Translations under genes and position numbers: made by a program
IMG/VR virus record: IMGVR_UViG_3300001768_000027
Span: 1 to 37,693 of that record
DNA length: 37,693 bases
Direction: 5' to 3' (one strand)
From: a virus
The notes under the pieces: generated by a model
Database searches by the model: none
What the model was told of the DNA's origin: nothing
Seen by the model: only the letters and a program-made list of their open reading frames with translations
Shown here: positions 25,797 through 32,284 of the stretch, in pieces
How the letters are laid out: the number at the start of each line of letters is the position of its first letter
Position numbering within the stretch: position 1 is the first letter of the stretch

Positions 25797-26015
25797 TTAA
25801 GCGCTGGCGCGCTGGTCAGAATGAATACAGGAAGAAGCGTCGATGGCAGCCATATACAGCGCCTCGATCTTTTTACCTTTGTCATAACTGGTACCAGAGC
25901 CAGTCTTAATCCTATGAACAGTCGGTTGTGTAATACCCACACGCAGGGCGATCTCAGACTCAGACATCCCCCCTTTGATGAGGCCAATAACCATGTCAGT
26001 TGCTGAAAGTTGCAT
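25797..26015 (-). CDS. Cro-like repressor
   Basis: A 72-residue helix-turn-helix protein starting MQLSATDMVIGLIKGGMSESEIALRVGITQPTVHRIKTGSGTSY. The HTH (SESEIALRVGITQPTVHRI, residues about 17-35) is very similar to the HTH of the divergent CI (ARRAKMNQPTVHRI), so both should read the same operators. The frame starts three codons earlier at GTG; I prefer the ATG with GGTGGAG directly in front. It is the first gene of the rightward-type early/late transcript and overlaps nothing. Together with the CI gene and the shared intergenic operators it forms the lysis-lysogeny switch. Confidence 0.88.
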   Translation of the reverse strand: MQLSATDMVIGLIKGGMSESEIALRVGITQPTVHRIKTGSGTSYDKGKKIEALYMAAIDASSCIHSDQRASA

Positions 26016-26026
26016 TTTCTCCACCT

Positions 26027-26065
26027 ATACGCAAACGGATAGGCCGAAAATATACCAATACGGAT
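26027..26065. promoter_or_regulatory. cI/cro operators (OR-like) in the divergent promoter
   Basis: Two 14-bp sites, ATACGCAAACGGAT (26027-26040) and ATACCAATACGGAT (26052-26065), are related direct copies with partial dyad symmetry, 25 bases apart. The second lies in the spacer and -10 of the predicted cro promoter. A weaker half-site (ATACGGAA) lies near the cI start. Near-identical sites recur before the plus-strand operon at 28 kb. Confidence 0.75.
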
Positions 26066-26076
26066 ATTCGTTGCAA
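26049..26076 (-). promoter_or_regulatory. cro promoter
   Basis: On the minus strand, -35 TTGCAA (26076-26071) and -10 TATATT (26054-26049) are separated by 16 bases. One operator covers the spacer and the -10. The -35 hexamer TTGCAA is its own reverse complement, so the same six bases could also serve a divergent, leaderless cI promoter, whose -10 would fall near CAAAAT just before the cI ATG. Confidence 0.65.
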
Positions 26077-26106
26077 CCACTTTCTGTAATTGCTCAAAAT
26101 ACGGAA

Positions 26107-26754
26107 ATGAATAGTGAAAAAATAAAGACCCGCCTAAATCGCATGCTTAGACTTGCTGGTATCAGCGAGGCTGAACTTGCTCGTCGCGCAAAAATGAACC
26201 AACCGACAGTTCACCGCATAATGGCGGGAGACAGCTCAGACCCACGCCTGAGCAACCTAATCACACTCGCGAACGCAATGGGCTATAAACTTGATGACCT
26301 GATAGCGGAGCACTCACCACTGGATGGCGCGACCATAAGAGAAGCCGGAAAGCCATACACCCAAAAGAACCCCAATGAAGTTCAGCTATACACAATCAAA
26401 CAGCTGGACAAGGGAGATGAAAGCAGCAATTCCATCATTTGCCCCTTCCCGCACGGCCCCAACACCTACGCATTTACCGTAGAGGGAATGCAGGGCAGCC
26501 CTACGCCCATGCACTCACAATATGGCCGCGCCTATCCAATTGGTTCCATAGTGTTTGTAGACCCCGATCTGGCCGACCAGGTAAAGAACGGCGACCCGGT
26601 AGCCGCCATGCTGACAGACGAAAACGTGTTTTGTTTCCGCACGCTGTACCGCGAAGGCGGCACCGAGATACTGATGCCGCTGAACCCGCAATTCCCCTCA
26701 GTAAGCCGACCGTACAAAATCATCGGCAAGGTTATTGGGGCGATCCTTCCTTAG
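26107..26754 (+). CDS. CI-like phage repressor, apparently without the cleavage dyad
   Basis: A 215-residue protein from MNSEKIKTRLNRMLRL; the upstream extension of the frame runs into the operators and is not credible. Residues 5-66 are an HTH_XRE domain (AELARRAKMNQPTVHRIMAG). Residues 120-215 have the S24/LexA-like fold (YAFTVEG, GSIVFVDPDLADQVKNGDPVAAML, LYREGGTEILMPLNPQFP). The usual nucleophile motif VEGDSM is replaced by VEGMQGSPTPM, and the usual catalytic Lys in the FKRL strand is Arg (CFRTL, residues 176-180). It may therefore not self-cleave. No ribosome binding site is seen; it may be a leaderless transcript, as for lambda cI from PRM. It overlaps the convergent exonuclease gene by 23 bases. 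Confidence 0.88.
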   Translation: MNSEKIKTRLNRMLRLAGISEAELARRAKMNQPTVHRIMAGDSSDPRLSNLITLANAMGYKLDDLIAEHSPLDGATIREAGKPYTQKNPNEVQLYTIKQLDKGDESSNSIICPFPHGPNTYAFTVEGMQGSPTPMHSQYGRAYPIGSIVFVDPDLADQVKNGDPVAAMLTDENVFCFRTLYREGGTEILMPLNPQFPSVSRPYKIIGKVIGAILP

Positions 26755-27913
26755 TGGAGGTACGATCCGGCAACATCGCCACCCGCAAGCACAGAAGAAA
26801 ATGCCGTTCACTAACAATTGACAACGCCAGCCCACGCTCATCCCGATAAGCAACCGCTTTATCAATCTGCTTAACATAAGGACCATAACGCCAAGCACCT
26901 TCCGCGCCCGCACCCAAAACCAAATAACTGGTTTTAAGTGTTACGTTCTTTGAAGACAACGCTCCCAATCCAGCAATAGCCGATAATGATGCTAATGACT
27001 CACAACCAATAAAGGTAAAAACCGCCCCGTTAAATTCAATAACAGGCATAGGCTCATCAAACGGTAATGGGCCAGACAGAACAGCAAGCTCAGCCTCTCG
27101 CTCAAGCTCCTTATCCCTTTCAGCCTGATACAAAGCATGGGCTGATTTGAGAACTTCAAACGTCAAAAAACAGTCCGATAACGCCTCATGATCCTGTTTA
27201 TCTGAAATACCAAGACAACGTACAACATCAATCAGCTTATAAGATGGAAAATCCCACATTTCTCGCGACAGCCTGAGCGCGCAGTAAAAATCATTGGACA
27301 GCGGCAACCCCAGAGCACGACAAGAAGTGGCAATGAACGAATAATCAAAATCAGCGTTATAAGCCACCACCGGAAGCGCACCCGCAAACTCTGTGAAACC
27401 AGCAATTGCCTCACGCTCACCCACCCCCTGACGGGACAATAGCAAATCTGTAATACCATTAACGCGCCTTGCCGCAACAGGCATGCTTATTGGTATTCTT
27501 ATATATCGGGAATACTGATCAACAACCACGCCATTACGCACCCGAATAGCACCGATTTGGGCAATGTAATCACAACCAGGATCAAAACCGGTCGTCTCAA
27601 CATCAGCAATAACAAACTCTGGAATCAGCTCATCACGGACAGCCGAACAATACTCCCGGACTACAGGTCGACCAACGGCACTCCTGGCAACCCTCACACC
27701 CGACTTAACACGCCGCGAAACAGAACGCTCAACCTTTGCGGCCCGATCAATACCCTGCTTTCCAGACGGCTGCGCATTAGACAAAACGGAAACCGCAAAA
27801 AACGCAGTGACCAACACCGTCAGCCACTCAGAAAAGCCACCATCCCCCCTAACCAGCAAACCAAGTAAATAAACCACTACTACAAAAACCACTACCTGAC
27901 GCATCCATTTCAC
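26732..27913 (-). CDS. Membrane-anchored DEDDh exonuclease with BRCT-like domain
   Basis: A 393-residue three-part protein. Residues 6-21 and 28-45 are membrane helices; a basic linker (about 48-90) follows. Residues 98-265 are an exonuclease of the DnaQ/Pol III epsilon fold: FVIADVETTG (Asp104, Glu106), AYNADFDYSF (Asp188) and DHEALSDC (His242, Asp247). Residues 295-378 resemble a BRCT domain (AVFTFIGCESLASLSAI, LKTSYLVLGAG, DKAVAY, SIVSERHF). The GTG start has GGGAGG at eight nt. It stands in the place of lambda rexAB, between cI and the left operators, and convergent with cI. A role in superinfection exclusion or DNA defence is a guess; a membrane-tethered exonuclease-BRCT fusion is unusual. 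Confidence 0.8.
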   Translation of the reverse strand: MKWMRQVVVFVVVVYLLGLLVRGDGGFSEWLTVLVTAFFAVSVLSNAQPSGKQGIDRAAKVERSVSRRVKSGVRVARSAVGRPVVREYCSAVRDELIPEFVIADVETTGFDPGCDYIAQIGAIRVRNGVVVDQYSRYIRIPISMPVAARRVNGITDLLLSRQGVGEREAIAGFTEFAGALPVVAYNADFDYSFIATSCRALGLPLSNDFYCALRLSREMWDFPSYKLIDVVRCLGISDKQDHEALSDCFLTFEVLKSAHALYQAERDKELEREAELAVLSGPLPFDEPMPVIEFNGAVFTFIGCESLASLSAIAGLGALSSKNVTLKTSYLVLGAGAEGAWRYGPYVKQIDKAVAYRDERGLALSIVSERHFLLCLRVAMLPDRTSTKEGSPQ

Positions 27914-27977
27914 AGAAGCAACCTCCCTATTAAGTAGCCCTCAATACTACCAACCCAACGAACTCTTTAAAAAAATA

Positions 27978-28019
27978 ATCCATTTGCGTATTGACGAGAA
28001 TACGCAATCGTATTTTACT
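27978..28019 (+). promoter_or_regulatory. Left early promoter with two CI/Cro operators (PL/OL-like)
   Basis: -35 TTGACG (27991-27996) and -10 TTTACT (28014-28019) with 17-base spacing. The spacer is filled exactly by ATACGCAATCGTAT (28000-28013), a perfect dyad with a 4-base centre. A second site, ATCCATTTGCGTAT (27978-27991), differs from the inverse of the cro-proximal operator at one of 14 positions and abuts the -35. This should place the plus-strand operon under repressor control. Confidence 0.72.
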
Positions 28020-28045
28020 ATCCGCAAATGCATAGAGGACACCAC

Positions 28046-28237
28046 ATGATCACCATCCACCCAGCACTGTTCGAGCAAGCCGACTGGCAGCAAGCCATCG
28101 ACACACTGGAAGCCGAAACCGGGCGCGTGGCGACCATCGGCAACCCATACGCAACGTTGCAGCCAATGCGTGCAACAGCCGCAACGCTGCCACGCAACGC
28201 CAGCGAAACAGCACAGCAACAGGAGCAACGGGCATGA
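28046..28237 (+). CDS. First small gene of the left early operon
   Basis: A 63-residue protein starting MITIHPALFEQADWQQAIDTLEAETGRVATIG, with AGAGGA six nt before the ATG. The frame upstream of this ATG overlaps the promoter and is ignored. The protein is acidic and helical at first and ends in AQQQEQRA, a tail encoded by a 30-bp repeat shared with the next gene. No known family is recognised. Being first behind the repressible promoter, it should be expressed early after induction or infection. Confidence 0.75.
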   Translation: MITIHPALFEQADWQQAIDTLEAETGRVATIGNPYATLQPMRATAATLPRNASETAQQQEQRA

Positions 28238-28240
28238 AAG
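28211..28240 (+). repeat. 30-bp direct repeat at gene junction, copy 1
   Basis: A perfect 30-base repeat, also at 28474-28503. Both copies hold the last codons of a gene (AQQQEQR), a ribosome binding site (AGGAG), and an ATGA stop/start overlap. The next base after each copy differs, so the identity ends exactly there. Confidence 0.9.
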
Positions 28241-28500
28241 TGACCATCAAAACCCTGAAAAAACGCGCCGAAAAATTCCGCAACGGTCTGTCGCATAAGC
28301 CCGCCGGCGGCGTGGTGGTGTTTTGCAACGGCAAACTCGTGGGCTGGGTAAATCAACTGCGTAACCCAGAGCACTGGGAACCGGGCGTAATCGCCATGAA
28401 CGCCGACGGACAATTCTGGAGGGCCACCGGCGGCGATGCCTACAACGGTGCCAAAGAATGGCAGCCACTCCAGGCACAGCAACAGGAGCAACGGGCATGA
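28234..28500 (+). CDS. Small early protein, unknown
   Basis: An 88-residue protein, start overlapping the previous stop (ATGA), preceded by AGGAG. N-terminal basic segment (MKVTIKTLKKRAEKFRNGL), then a beta-rich domain (GVVVFCNGKLVGWVNQL, NADGQFWRAT) and an identical C-terminal tail to the previous protein. I recognise no family. The shared tail comes from a DNA repeat and may have no functional meaning for the protein. Confidence 0.75.
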   Translation: MKVTIKTLKKRAEKFRNGLSHKPAGGVVVFCNGKLVGWVNQLRNPEHWEPGVIAMNADGQFWRATGGDAYNGAKEWQPLQAQQQEQRA

Positions 28501-28503
28501 AAG
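28474..28503 (+). repeat. 30-bp direct repeat at gene junction, copy 2
   Basis: Second copy of the repeat at 28211-28240, 263 bases downstream, at the junction between the second and third genes of the operon. Recombination between the copies would cleanly delete the second gene and keep both flanking junctions in frame. Confidence 0.9.
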
Positions 28504-28790
28504 AGCGCACTTTCCGCATTGCCGGCCAAAGCTGGATTGCCAGCCGCAGCACAGGCCAGGCAACCATCCGTTTAGCCGGCGGCGGCATCGTCATTACCGA
28601 GCAACTGGCCAACATCCAGCTGCCAAAACCCGAATGTCTTTTCTTTGGCAACGCCCTGCTGCGCGACACCCAAAACCCCGGCGAGCTGCAGGAGCTGTTC
28701 AGTTTCTGCCACTCGCCCCGCTGGCCAGCCAGCAGCCCAATGGCCGCGATACGCCGCCAGATGGAAACCCCGAATCACATAGCACCCTGA
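28497..28790 (+). CDS. Small early protein, unknown
   Basis: A 97-residue protein starting MKERTFRIAGQSWIASRSTGQATIRLAGGG, with ATGA overlap to the previous gene and the same ribosome binding site as its neighbour. The N-terminal half looks like a small beta domain; the C-terminal half has CLFFGNALLRDTQNPGELQEL and ends in a Pro-rich stretch. No family recognised. Translational coupling and its place in the operon support a real gene. Confidence 0.72.
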   Translation: MKERTFRIAGQSWIASRSTGQATIRLAGGGIVITEQLANIQLPKPECLFFGNALLRDTQNPGELQELFSFCHSPRWPASSPMAAIRRQMETPNHIAP

Positions 28791-28908
28791 CTGAAAGGCC
28801 AGCAGGACGCTGGCCGAAACCAGCAACAAAACACGTAACACGGGACGGCTGCCCGGCAGTAACAGCCGCAACGCAATCACTAACAAGGTAACACCAGAGG
28901 AAACACCC

Positions 28909-29286
28909 ATGAGCAACACAACTGCAGTACGTGAAGACCTGTTCAACGCCACCGTGGCACAGCTGCGCAATGGCCAAACCCAGATCGAAGCCAGCGAAAT
29001 GTTGAACGAGCTGGTACGCGCCTGCCGCGACACCAACAAAGTGGGCGAGCTTACGTTGAAAATTAAAGTGCGCCCTGACGGCAGCACCGGCCAGTATTTT
29101 CTGGAAGACCAACTGACCAGCACCACGCCAAAACCTGAACGCGGCAAGACCCTGTTTTTCGGCACCCCGGAAGGCAACCTGCAGCGCACCGACCCGAACC
29201 AGAAAAATCTGGACCTGCGCAGCGTAGATGACAGCCGCTCAGTACAAACTCTGGACGACGACCGCCCAACCGCAAAAGCCATTTAA
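28909..29286 (+). CDS. Early phage protein encoded before the DUF2303 gene
   Basis: A 125-residue protein with AGAGGAAACACCC before the ATG. N-terminus is helical (AVREDLFNATVAQLRNGQTQIEASEMLNELVRACRD), then GELTLKIKVRPDG and QYFLEDQL strands, and KPERGKTLFFGTPEGNLQRTDPNQ. This arrangement, a small protein with the TLFFGTPEGNLQR segment just before a DUF2303 gene, recurs in proteobacterial prophages. It may work with that product. Function unknown. The 118 bases before it hold no ORF, only the hairpin GGCCAGC-AGGAC-GCTGGCC (about 28798-28816). Confidence 0.8.
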   Translation: MSNTTAVREDLFNATVAQLRNGQTQIEASEMLNELVRACRDTNKVGELTLKIKVRPDGSTGQYFLEDQLTSTTPKPERGKTLFFGTPEGNLQRTDPNQKNLDLRSVDDSRSVQTLDDDRPTAKAI

Positions 29287-29317
29287 AAAACCCGAACAAC
29301 CCTTTTACCAACCCATC

Positions 29318-29335
29318 GCCCGGATAAATCCGGGC
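29318..29335 (+). other. Hairpin upstream of the DUF2303 gene
   Basis: GCCCGG pairs with CCGGGC around an ATAAAT loop, about 22 bases before the next ATG. No T run follows, so it is not a good terminator; it may slow degradation or affect translation. The stem is the same as that of two late-operon terminators. Confidence 0.5.
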
Positions 29336-29356
29336 CATTAAATCCGAGGAAACACC

Positions 29357-30214
29357 ATGCAAACCGAAAAACTCCAAGCGACCGAAAGTATGCAAAGCGC
29401 TATCAATGCCGCCTTTGATATTGGCCGCAACCAAACTCAGGTTATTAGTGTGGATGGCCTGCCTGTACTGGTAACACCAGAAGGCCACGAAGTGGACTTT
29501 GATCTGGATAAAAAGCTGGATCAGTACCGCGAAGCGCCGAAGCAAATCAGCGCACACATTCAGCTGCACACCGCGCAATCATTCATCGATTACGTTAACG
29601 ACTTCTGCGATGCCAACAGCGCGATTTTTGTGGACGAAGAAAACGCCAAATTCGTGGCCGTACTCGACTACCACAAAAACACCACCGACCCGCGCCACGG
29701 CAACCACACCGCCACCTTCACCTGCAAAAAAACCGATGAATGGTCGGTATGGATGAAGCACGACGGCCAAAAAATGAGCCAGGAAGAATTCGCCCTGTTC
29801 ATTGAAGACAACGCCGACGAAATCACAGTGCCAACCTCTGCAGAAATGCTGGAAATTGCACTGACCATTAAAGCCAACACCACCTGTGAATTCCGCCAGA
29901 GCCAGCGCCTCGATAACGGCCAGATCCAACTGACCTACAACGAAGTAATCGACGGCCGCGCAGGGGCATCCGGTCAGCTGGAAATCCCGCAGGAAATTCA
30001 AATTGCCATGCAGCCCTTCCAGGGCAGCCCTACCTACACCCGTAAAGCGCGTTTCCGCTACCGCATCAACTCCGGAAAATTGGCGATGTGGTACGACCTG
30101 ATCCGCCCGAAAAAATGCATTGAAGAAGCCATTAAAGACACCCTGAAAGCCATCAAAGACCCGAACGGCGGCGTAAAAGTGACCCAGTTCTATTTTGGCT
30201 CCGCTCCACGCTAA
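29357..30214 (+). CDS. DUF2303 / YfdQ family protein
   Basis: A 285-residue protein matching this prophage family over its length: VISVDGLPVLVTPEGHEVDFDLDKKLDQYREAPKQISAHIQLHTAQSFIDYVNDFCDANSAIFVD, then AVLDYHKN, HGNHTATFTCKKTDEWSVWMKHDGQKMSQEEFALFIEDN, and the C-terminal half QPFQGSPTYTRKARFRYRINSGKLAMWYDLIRPKK. The family is widespread in phage early regions, often near recombination or exonuclease genes; its biochemical role is not known to me. It has GAGGAAACACC before the ATG and is followed by a GC hairpin. Confidence 0.85.
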   Translation: MQTEKLQATESMQSAINAAFDIGRNQTQVISVDGLPVLVTPEGHEVDFDLDKKLDQYREAPKQISAHIQLHTAQSFIDYVNDFCDANSAIFVDEENAKFVAVLDYHKNTTDPRHGNHTATFTCKKTDEWSVWMKHDGQKMSQEEFALFIEDNADEITVPTSAEMLEIALTIKANTTCEFRQSQRLDNGQIQLTYNEVIDGRAGASGQLEIPQEIQIAMQPFQGSPTYTRKARFRYRINSGKLAMWYDLIRPKKCIEEAIKDTLKAIKDPNGGVKVTQFYFGSAPR

Positions 30215-30237
30215 TCCCCACCGCTACCGATAAAAAC

Positions 30238-30259
30238 AAAGCCCCTTAACTGGGGCTTT
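30238..30259. terminator. Hairpin after the DUF2303 gene, weak terminator
   Basis: AAAGCCCC pairs with GGGGCTTT around a 6-base loop. On the plus strand only three T follow; on the minus strand TTTGTTTTT follows. It may reduce transcription into the next genes, or act on antisense transcripts. Since the next gene is 33 bases away in the same direction, some read-through is required. Confidence 0.55.
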
Positions 30260-30292
30260 GCCAGTAGAAGAACCCAACAACAGGACACCTTA

Positions 30293-30898
30293 ATGAACAG
30301 ACAACGACTGATCGAAATAGCTCAGTGGATACGCGATAACTGCATCGTTATCGACACTGAAACCACCGGGCTGGGCGAAAACGACACCATCGTCGAACTG
30401 GCCGCCATCTGCCCGAAAACTCGGGAAGCGCTACTGGAAACCCTGGTGCAACCCATTTCACCAATGAGCAAAAGCGCAGAAAAAGTACACGGAATTACCA
30501 TGCACGAAGCAATGCACGATGGGCATCATTACGTTCGCGTAATCACCACGCTTCGCAGCATAGCGGGCAATTTATTTATTGCCGCATTCAATCGCGCTTA
30601 TGACATTCGCATGATTCAGCAGAGCGCCTTTTTTTATGCAAGCCGCGAAGCTATTGCGGACGCAATCCACACAACCCGCGAAGCCGACGGCACCACCTGC
30701 ATCATGGAGCTCGCCAACCGCTACCTGCACGAGCATCTGGAATGGGATGCCGAGCAATCGAAATTCCGCCGCCTGTCACTCGAAAAATGCCTAGAAATCA
30801 CTGGCATCCAACGCGAAGGCCAAGCCCACCGCGCACTGAGTGACGCACTGGCAGCAACCGACCTTCTGAACTACATCGCAGAAGGAAAACAGCCATGA
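30293..30898 (+). CDS. DEDDh 3'-5' exonuclease (DnaQ-like)
   Basis: A 201-residue single-domain exonuclease. Motif I IVIDTETTGLG (Asp21, Glu23), motif II AAFNRAYDIRM (Asp104) and motif III AHRALSDALAATDLL (His179, Asp184) are all present, and VELAAICPKT and VHGITMHEA are typical of the DnaQ group. It has no membrane helices, unlike the exonuclease in the rex position, so the phage carries two different DEDDh enzymes. Role could be recombination, repair or degradation of DNA in the early phase. The next gene starts at its stop (ATGA). Confidence 0.9.
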   Translation: MNRQRLIEIAQWIRDNCIVIDTETTGLGENDTIVELAAICPKTREALLETLVQPISPMSKSAEKVHGITMHEAMHDGHHYVRVITTLRSIAGNLFIAAFNRAYDIRMIQQSAFFYASREAIADAIHTTREADGTTCIMELANRYLHEHLEWDAEQSKFRRLSLEKCLEITGIQREGQAHRALSDALAATDLLNYIAEGKQP

Positions 30899-31080
30899 TC
30901 TACAACGCCCCGGAATTAATTCAATTAAAACTGTTAAAACCCGACGACATCACCGCACCCGGCGACGTGATTTTATTCGAGGGTTTTTATCACCCGTGCA
31001 GCATTGTCAATGTAGCCGCTGGTGAATATGACGCCCCGGTTTATCGCCCCTCTGTTGTCGAGCAGGAAACCGCCGCATGA
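30895..31080 (+). CDS. Small early protein, unknown
   Basis: A 61-residue protein with ATGA overlaps on both sides, which makes it likely real. The sequence (IYNAPELIQLKLLKPDDITAPGDVILFEGFYHPCSIVNVAAGEY) suggests a small beta fold with a Pro/Gly turn. No motif recognised. It may serve as a coupling gene between the exonuclease and the membrane protein. Confidence 0.7.
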   Translation: MIYNAPELIQLKLLKPDDITAPGDVILFEGFYHPCSIVNVAAGEYDAPVYRPSVVEQETAA

Positions 31081-32024
31081 TCTGGCTGACTGGCATCACC
31101 GGCACCGTACTGGCACTGGTCAGCATCGCCTGCTCTGCAATTTTGTGGAGCAGCTATGCCGTCAGCACGCTGGATACCGTCATCGCATCATTCACCGCTG
31201 CTGCGCTGGTGCTCTGCCAGTACCTGTTTTTTGTCAACGCCAAACACCACAGAGACAGCATTAAACACGCACACACCGCAGCTGTGGCTGTTCTGTTCAT
31301 TACCAGCTGCGCCGCCACCGTGGGCTGGCTGGAAAGCCGCTATCAGGCCAACACCCGCGCCGAACTGCAGGAAGACAGCAGCTACACAACCCAACAGACC
31401 ACACAACAACAGCGCCTTGCCGACCTTGCCGCCAGCATCCAGCAACTGCGCACACTGGCCGCCACTGACACCGAAAACGGATACCGCGCACGCGCCGCCC
31501 GCCTGTTGCGCCAGGCACAACAACAAGACGACACCCGCGCCCAAATCCTGCGCGAACTGAACAGCCTGAAGCGCCAGACCAGCACATCATCCAGCAACGC
31601 CGGTACCGCCCTTGCCAACGGCCTCAGCGGCTGGCGCTGGCTGCTATGGGTATTACTGGCCCTACTGGTAGACCTCTGCCCCATGCTCTGTTTCGCCCAC
31701 GTTGCACACTCATTTTCACCAGTGCAACGCACTGCAGACACCACCGAAACAACCACTGCAACACCGGAAACAACACAGCCAAAACCCGCGCCAGCACTGC
31801 CTGCAACAGCCGAAACACACCCGGCAACGGAACACATTCAGGCGCGCATCATCAACGGCGAAGCCCCGGCAATGCGCAGCTTTATCGGCAACGAATTTAA
31901 CGGCAAAAAACTCCGCCATGCCGACCTGACCCAGATTTTTACCACCCTTGAGCAGCGCGGAATCATCCGCCGCCAGGGCAACCGATTTGAACCAACCAAC
32001 CAGACAAAACAGGAGGCCGCATGA
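31077..32024 (+). CDS. Four-TM protein with coiled coil and C-terminal winged-helix-like region
   Basis: A 315-residue protein. Membrane helices at about residues 4-24, 33-53, 66-84 and 188-208. Between the third and fourth is a long helical Gln/Arg/Ala coiled coil (about residues 85-170). After the last helix comes a Thr/Pro/Ala-rich linker (about 216-255), then a small domain (MRSFIGNEFNGKKLRHADLTQIFTTLEQRGIIRRQGNRFEP) that looks like a winged helix. Membrane-spanning proteins with such a tail could link the membrane with DNA or RNA polymerase. Family not recognised. Both ends couple with neighbours by ATGA. Confidence 0.75.
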   Translation: MIWLTGITGTVLALVSIACSAILWSSYAVSTLDTVIASFTAAALVLCQYLFFVNAKHHRDSIKHAHTAAVAVLFITSCAATVGWLESRYQANTRAELQEDSSYTTQQTTQQQRLADLAASIQQLRTLAATDTENGYRARAARLLRQAQQQDDTRAQILRELNSLKRQTSTSSSNAGTALANGLSGWRWLLWVLLALLVDLCPMLCFAHVAHSFSPVQRTADTTETTTATPETTQPKPAPALPATAETHPATEHIQARIINGEAPAMRSFIGNEFNGKKLRHADLTQIFTTLEQRGIIRRQGNRFEPTNQTKQEAA

Positions 32025-32284
32025 AGCGCCACGCCAATGACATGACCCAAGAACAACTGGCTGAGCATGTGGCCGCATACCTGAAAAAAGGCGGAAAAAT
32101 CGAACAATTGCCCTACGGCCCCGACGCCCTGCCGGACGACGGATTTATCAGCGCCGCAGAAAAAAAACACCGCGACATAGCCCGCAAGCGCGGCAGCAAA
32201 ACCAGCGGCTGGAAAACATCGAACCGGACAATCGCAAAAGTTAAAACGCGGAAAGTGGCGAAGAAAGAGGAAGTAGCAGCATGA
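32021..32284 (+). CDS. Small basic protein, unknown
   Basis: An 87-residue protein. An N-terminal helical segment (MTQEQLAEHVAAYLKKGGKIEQLPYGP) is followed by a very basic tail (HRDIARKRGSKTSGWKTSNRTIAKVKTRKVAKKEE), as expected of a nucleic-acid binding protein. The first part resembles the small phage proteins that start with a helix and a KGGxIxxLP motif. Overlaps the previous and next genes by ATGA. Function unknown. Confidence 0.75.
   Translation: MKRHANDMTQEQLAEHVAAYLKKGGKIEQLPYGPDALPDDGFISAAEKKHRDIARKRGSKTSGWKTSNRTIAKVKTRKVAKKEEVAA

Noticed and set aside
25975-26106. N-terminal extension of the CI frame by 44 codons
   Set aside because: It would read through the operators and the cro ribosome binding site; the internal ATG gives the normal XRE start.
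28791-28908. Gene in the short gap before 28909
   Set aside because: No frame with start, ribosome binding site and reasonable length; only a small hairpin without T run.
30238-30259. Strong terminator ending the first part of the early operon
   Set aside because: Only three T follow on the plus strand, and the next gene follows in 33 bases without a clear promoter.
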